20,776 bases of DNA from Saccoglossus kowalevskii (lineage: Eukaryota; Hemichordata; Enteropneusta; Harrimaniidae), in the NCBI RefSeq assembly GCF_000003605.2, contig NW_003147273.1:115791-136566 (forward strand). Direction: 5' to 3'. A program made the translations under genes and the position numbers. The notes beneath the pieces are model-generated. The model searched no databases. It had not been told where the DNA came from and saw only the letters and a list, made by a program, of their open reading frames with translations. Of this stretch, positions 20,674-20,776 are shown piece after piece. Within the stretch, counting starts at the first letter, position 1. Each line of letters opens with the position of its first letter.

Positions 20674-20776
20674 ATGCGTGGTGTGAAAAGAAAGAGAGGT
20701 AGAAAAAAGATTCAGATGATTTCTATGTCGGAAGAGGCAAAAGCTACACTGAAGGCATCAGCCCACCGAACGAAAA
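20674..20776 (+). CDS. N-terminus of a basic protein, cut by the window end
   Basis: An ATG at 20674 opens 34 codons that reach the last base of the window without a stop. The peptide begins MRGVKRKRGRKKIQ and continues through EEAKATLKASAHRTK. It starts with a Lys/Arg cluster that could be a nuclear localisation or nucleic-acid-binding segment, followed by a helix-like Ala/Lys/Glu stretch. I do not recognise the family. The base before the ATG gives only a moderate start context (ATTATGC). It diverges from the transposase-like relic to the left, so it is not the N-terminus of that gene. It could be a host gene or the start of another mobile element. Confidence 0.5.
   Translation, partial: MRGVKRKRGRKKIQMISMSEEAKATLKASAHRTK

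Overview
This is metazoan nuclear DNA: AT-rich, gene-poor, with spliceosomal introns (GT..AG), Kozak-type starts and several classes of transposon remains. A TRIM-NHL gene without introns, a P-element-like transposase, a mariner relic and a Harbinger-type MITE together suggest a marine invertebrate (mollusc, brachiopod, hemichordate or similar). The species cannot be fixed from the sequence, and the lineage is an inference. No rRNA, tRNA, CRISPR array or bacterial-style operon was seen.

Layout. 1-1.1 kb: no recognisable gene. 1.14-1.43 kb (minus): decayed N-terminal piece of a mariner transposase, with one frameshift and a Trp-to-stop. 1.43-4.77 kb: AT-rich DNA with no gene. 4.78-7.2 kb (plus): single-exon TRIM protein with RING, B-box1, B-box2, coiled coil, filamin and six NHL repeats. 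It reads through in one frame except for one TGA at 6147-6149 that separates the RING/B-box/coiled-coil part from the filamin/NHL part. 7.4-7.75 kb: two hairpins, then a CpG-rich promoter-like patch with no identified gene. 9.36-10.26 kb: satellite of 57/58-bp units with a 230-bp four-unit higher-order period. 10.3-12.1 kb: unassigned. 12.1-13.4 kb: three diverged copies of a repeat about 530 bp long. 13.66-13.73 kb: a candidate exon encoding a signal peptide.

14.1-19.04 kb (plus) is a relic of a P-element-like DNA transposon. It has a TATA box, a 5' non-coding exon, an intron holding three 220-230-bp tandem repeats, and a five-exon transposase gene that can be rebuilt exon by exon with matching splice phases. 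The gene is disabled by about three frameshifts and three in-frame stops. Its N-terminus carries a C-x2-C/C-x2-C zinc domain (ZAD-like) where P elements usually have a THAP domain. Its third coding intron holds a nested 410-bp MITE with 31-bp terminal inverted repeats and a TAA target duplication. 19.6-20.2 kb (minus) is the 3' end of a second, different transposase-like gene, also broken by stops. At 20.67 kb an intact ATG frame for a very basic N-terminus runs off the window end behind a promoter-like stretch.

The genes do not form a pathway. The window is one host-type TRIM gene beside an accumulation of mobile-element remains and satellites. The points most worth checking are the lone TGA in the TRIM gene, the zinc-domain architecture of the P-like transposase, the nested MITE, and the higher-order satellite.
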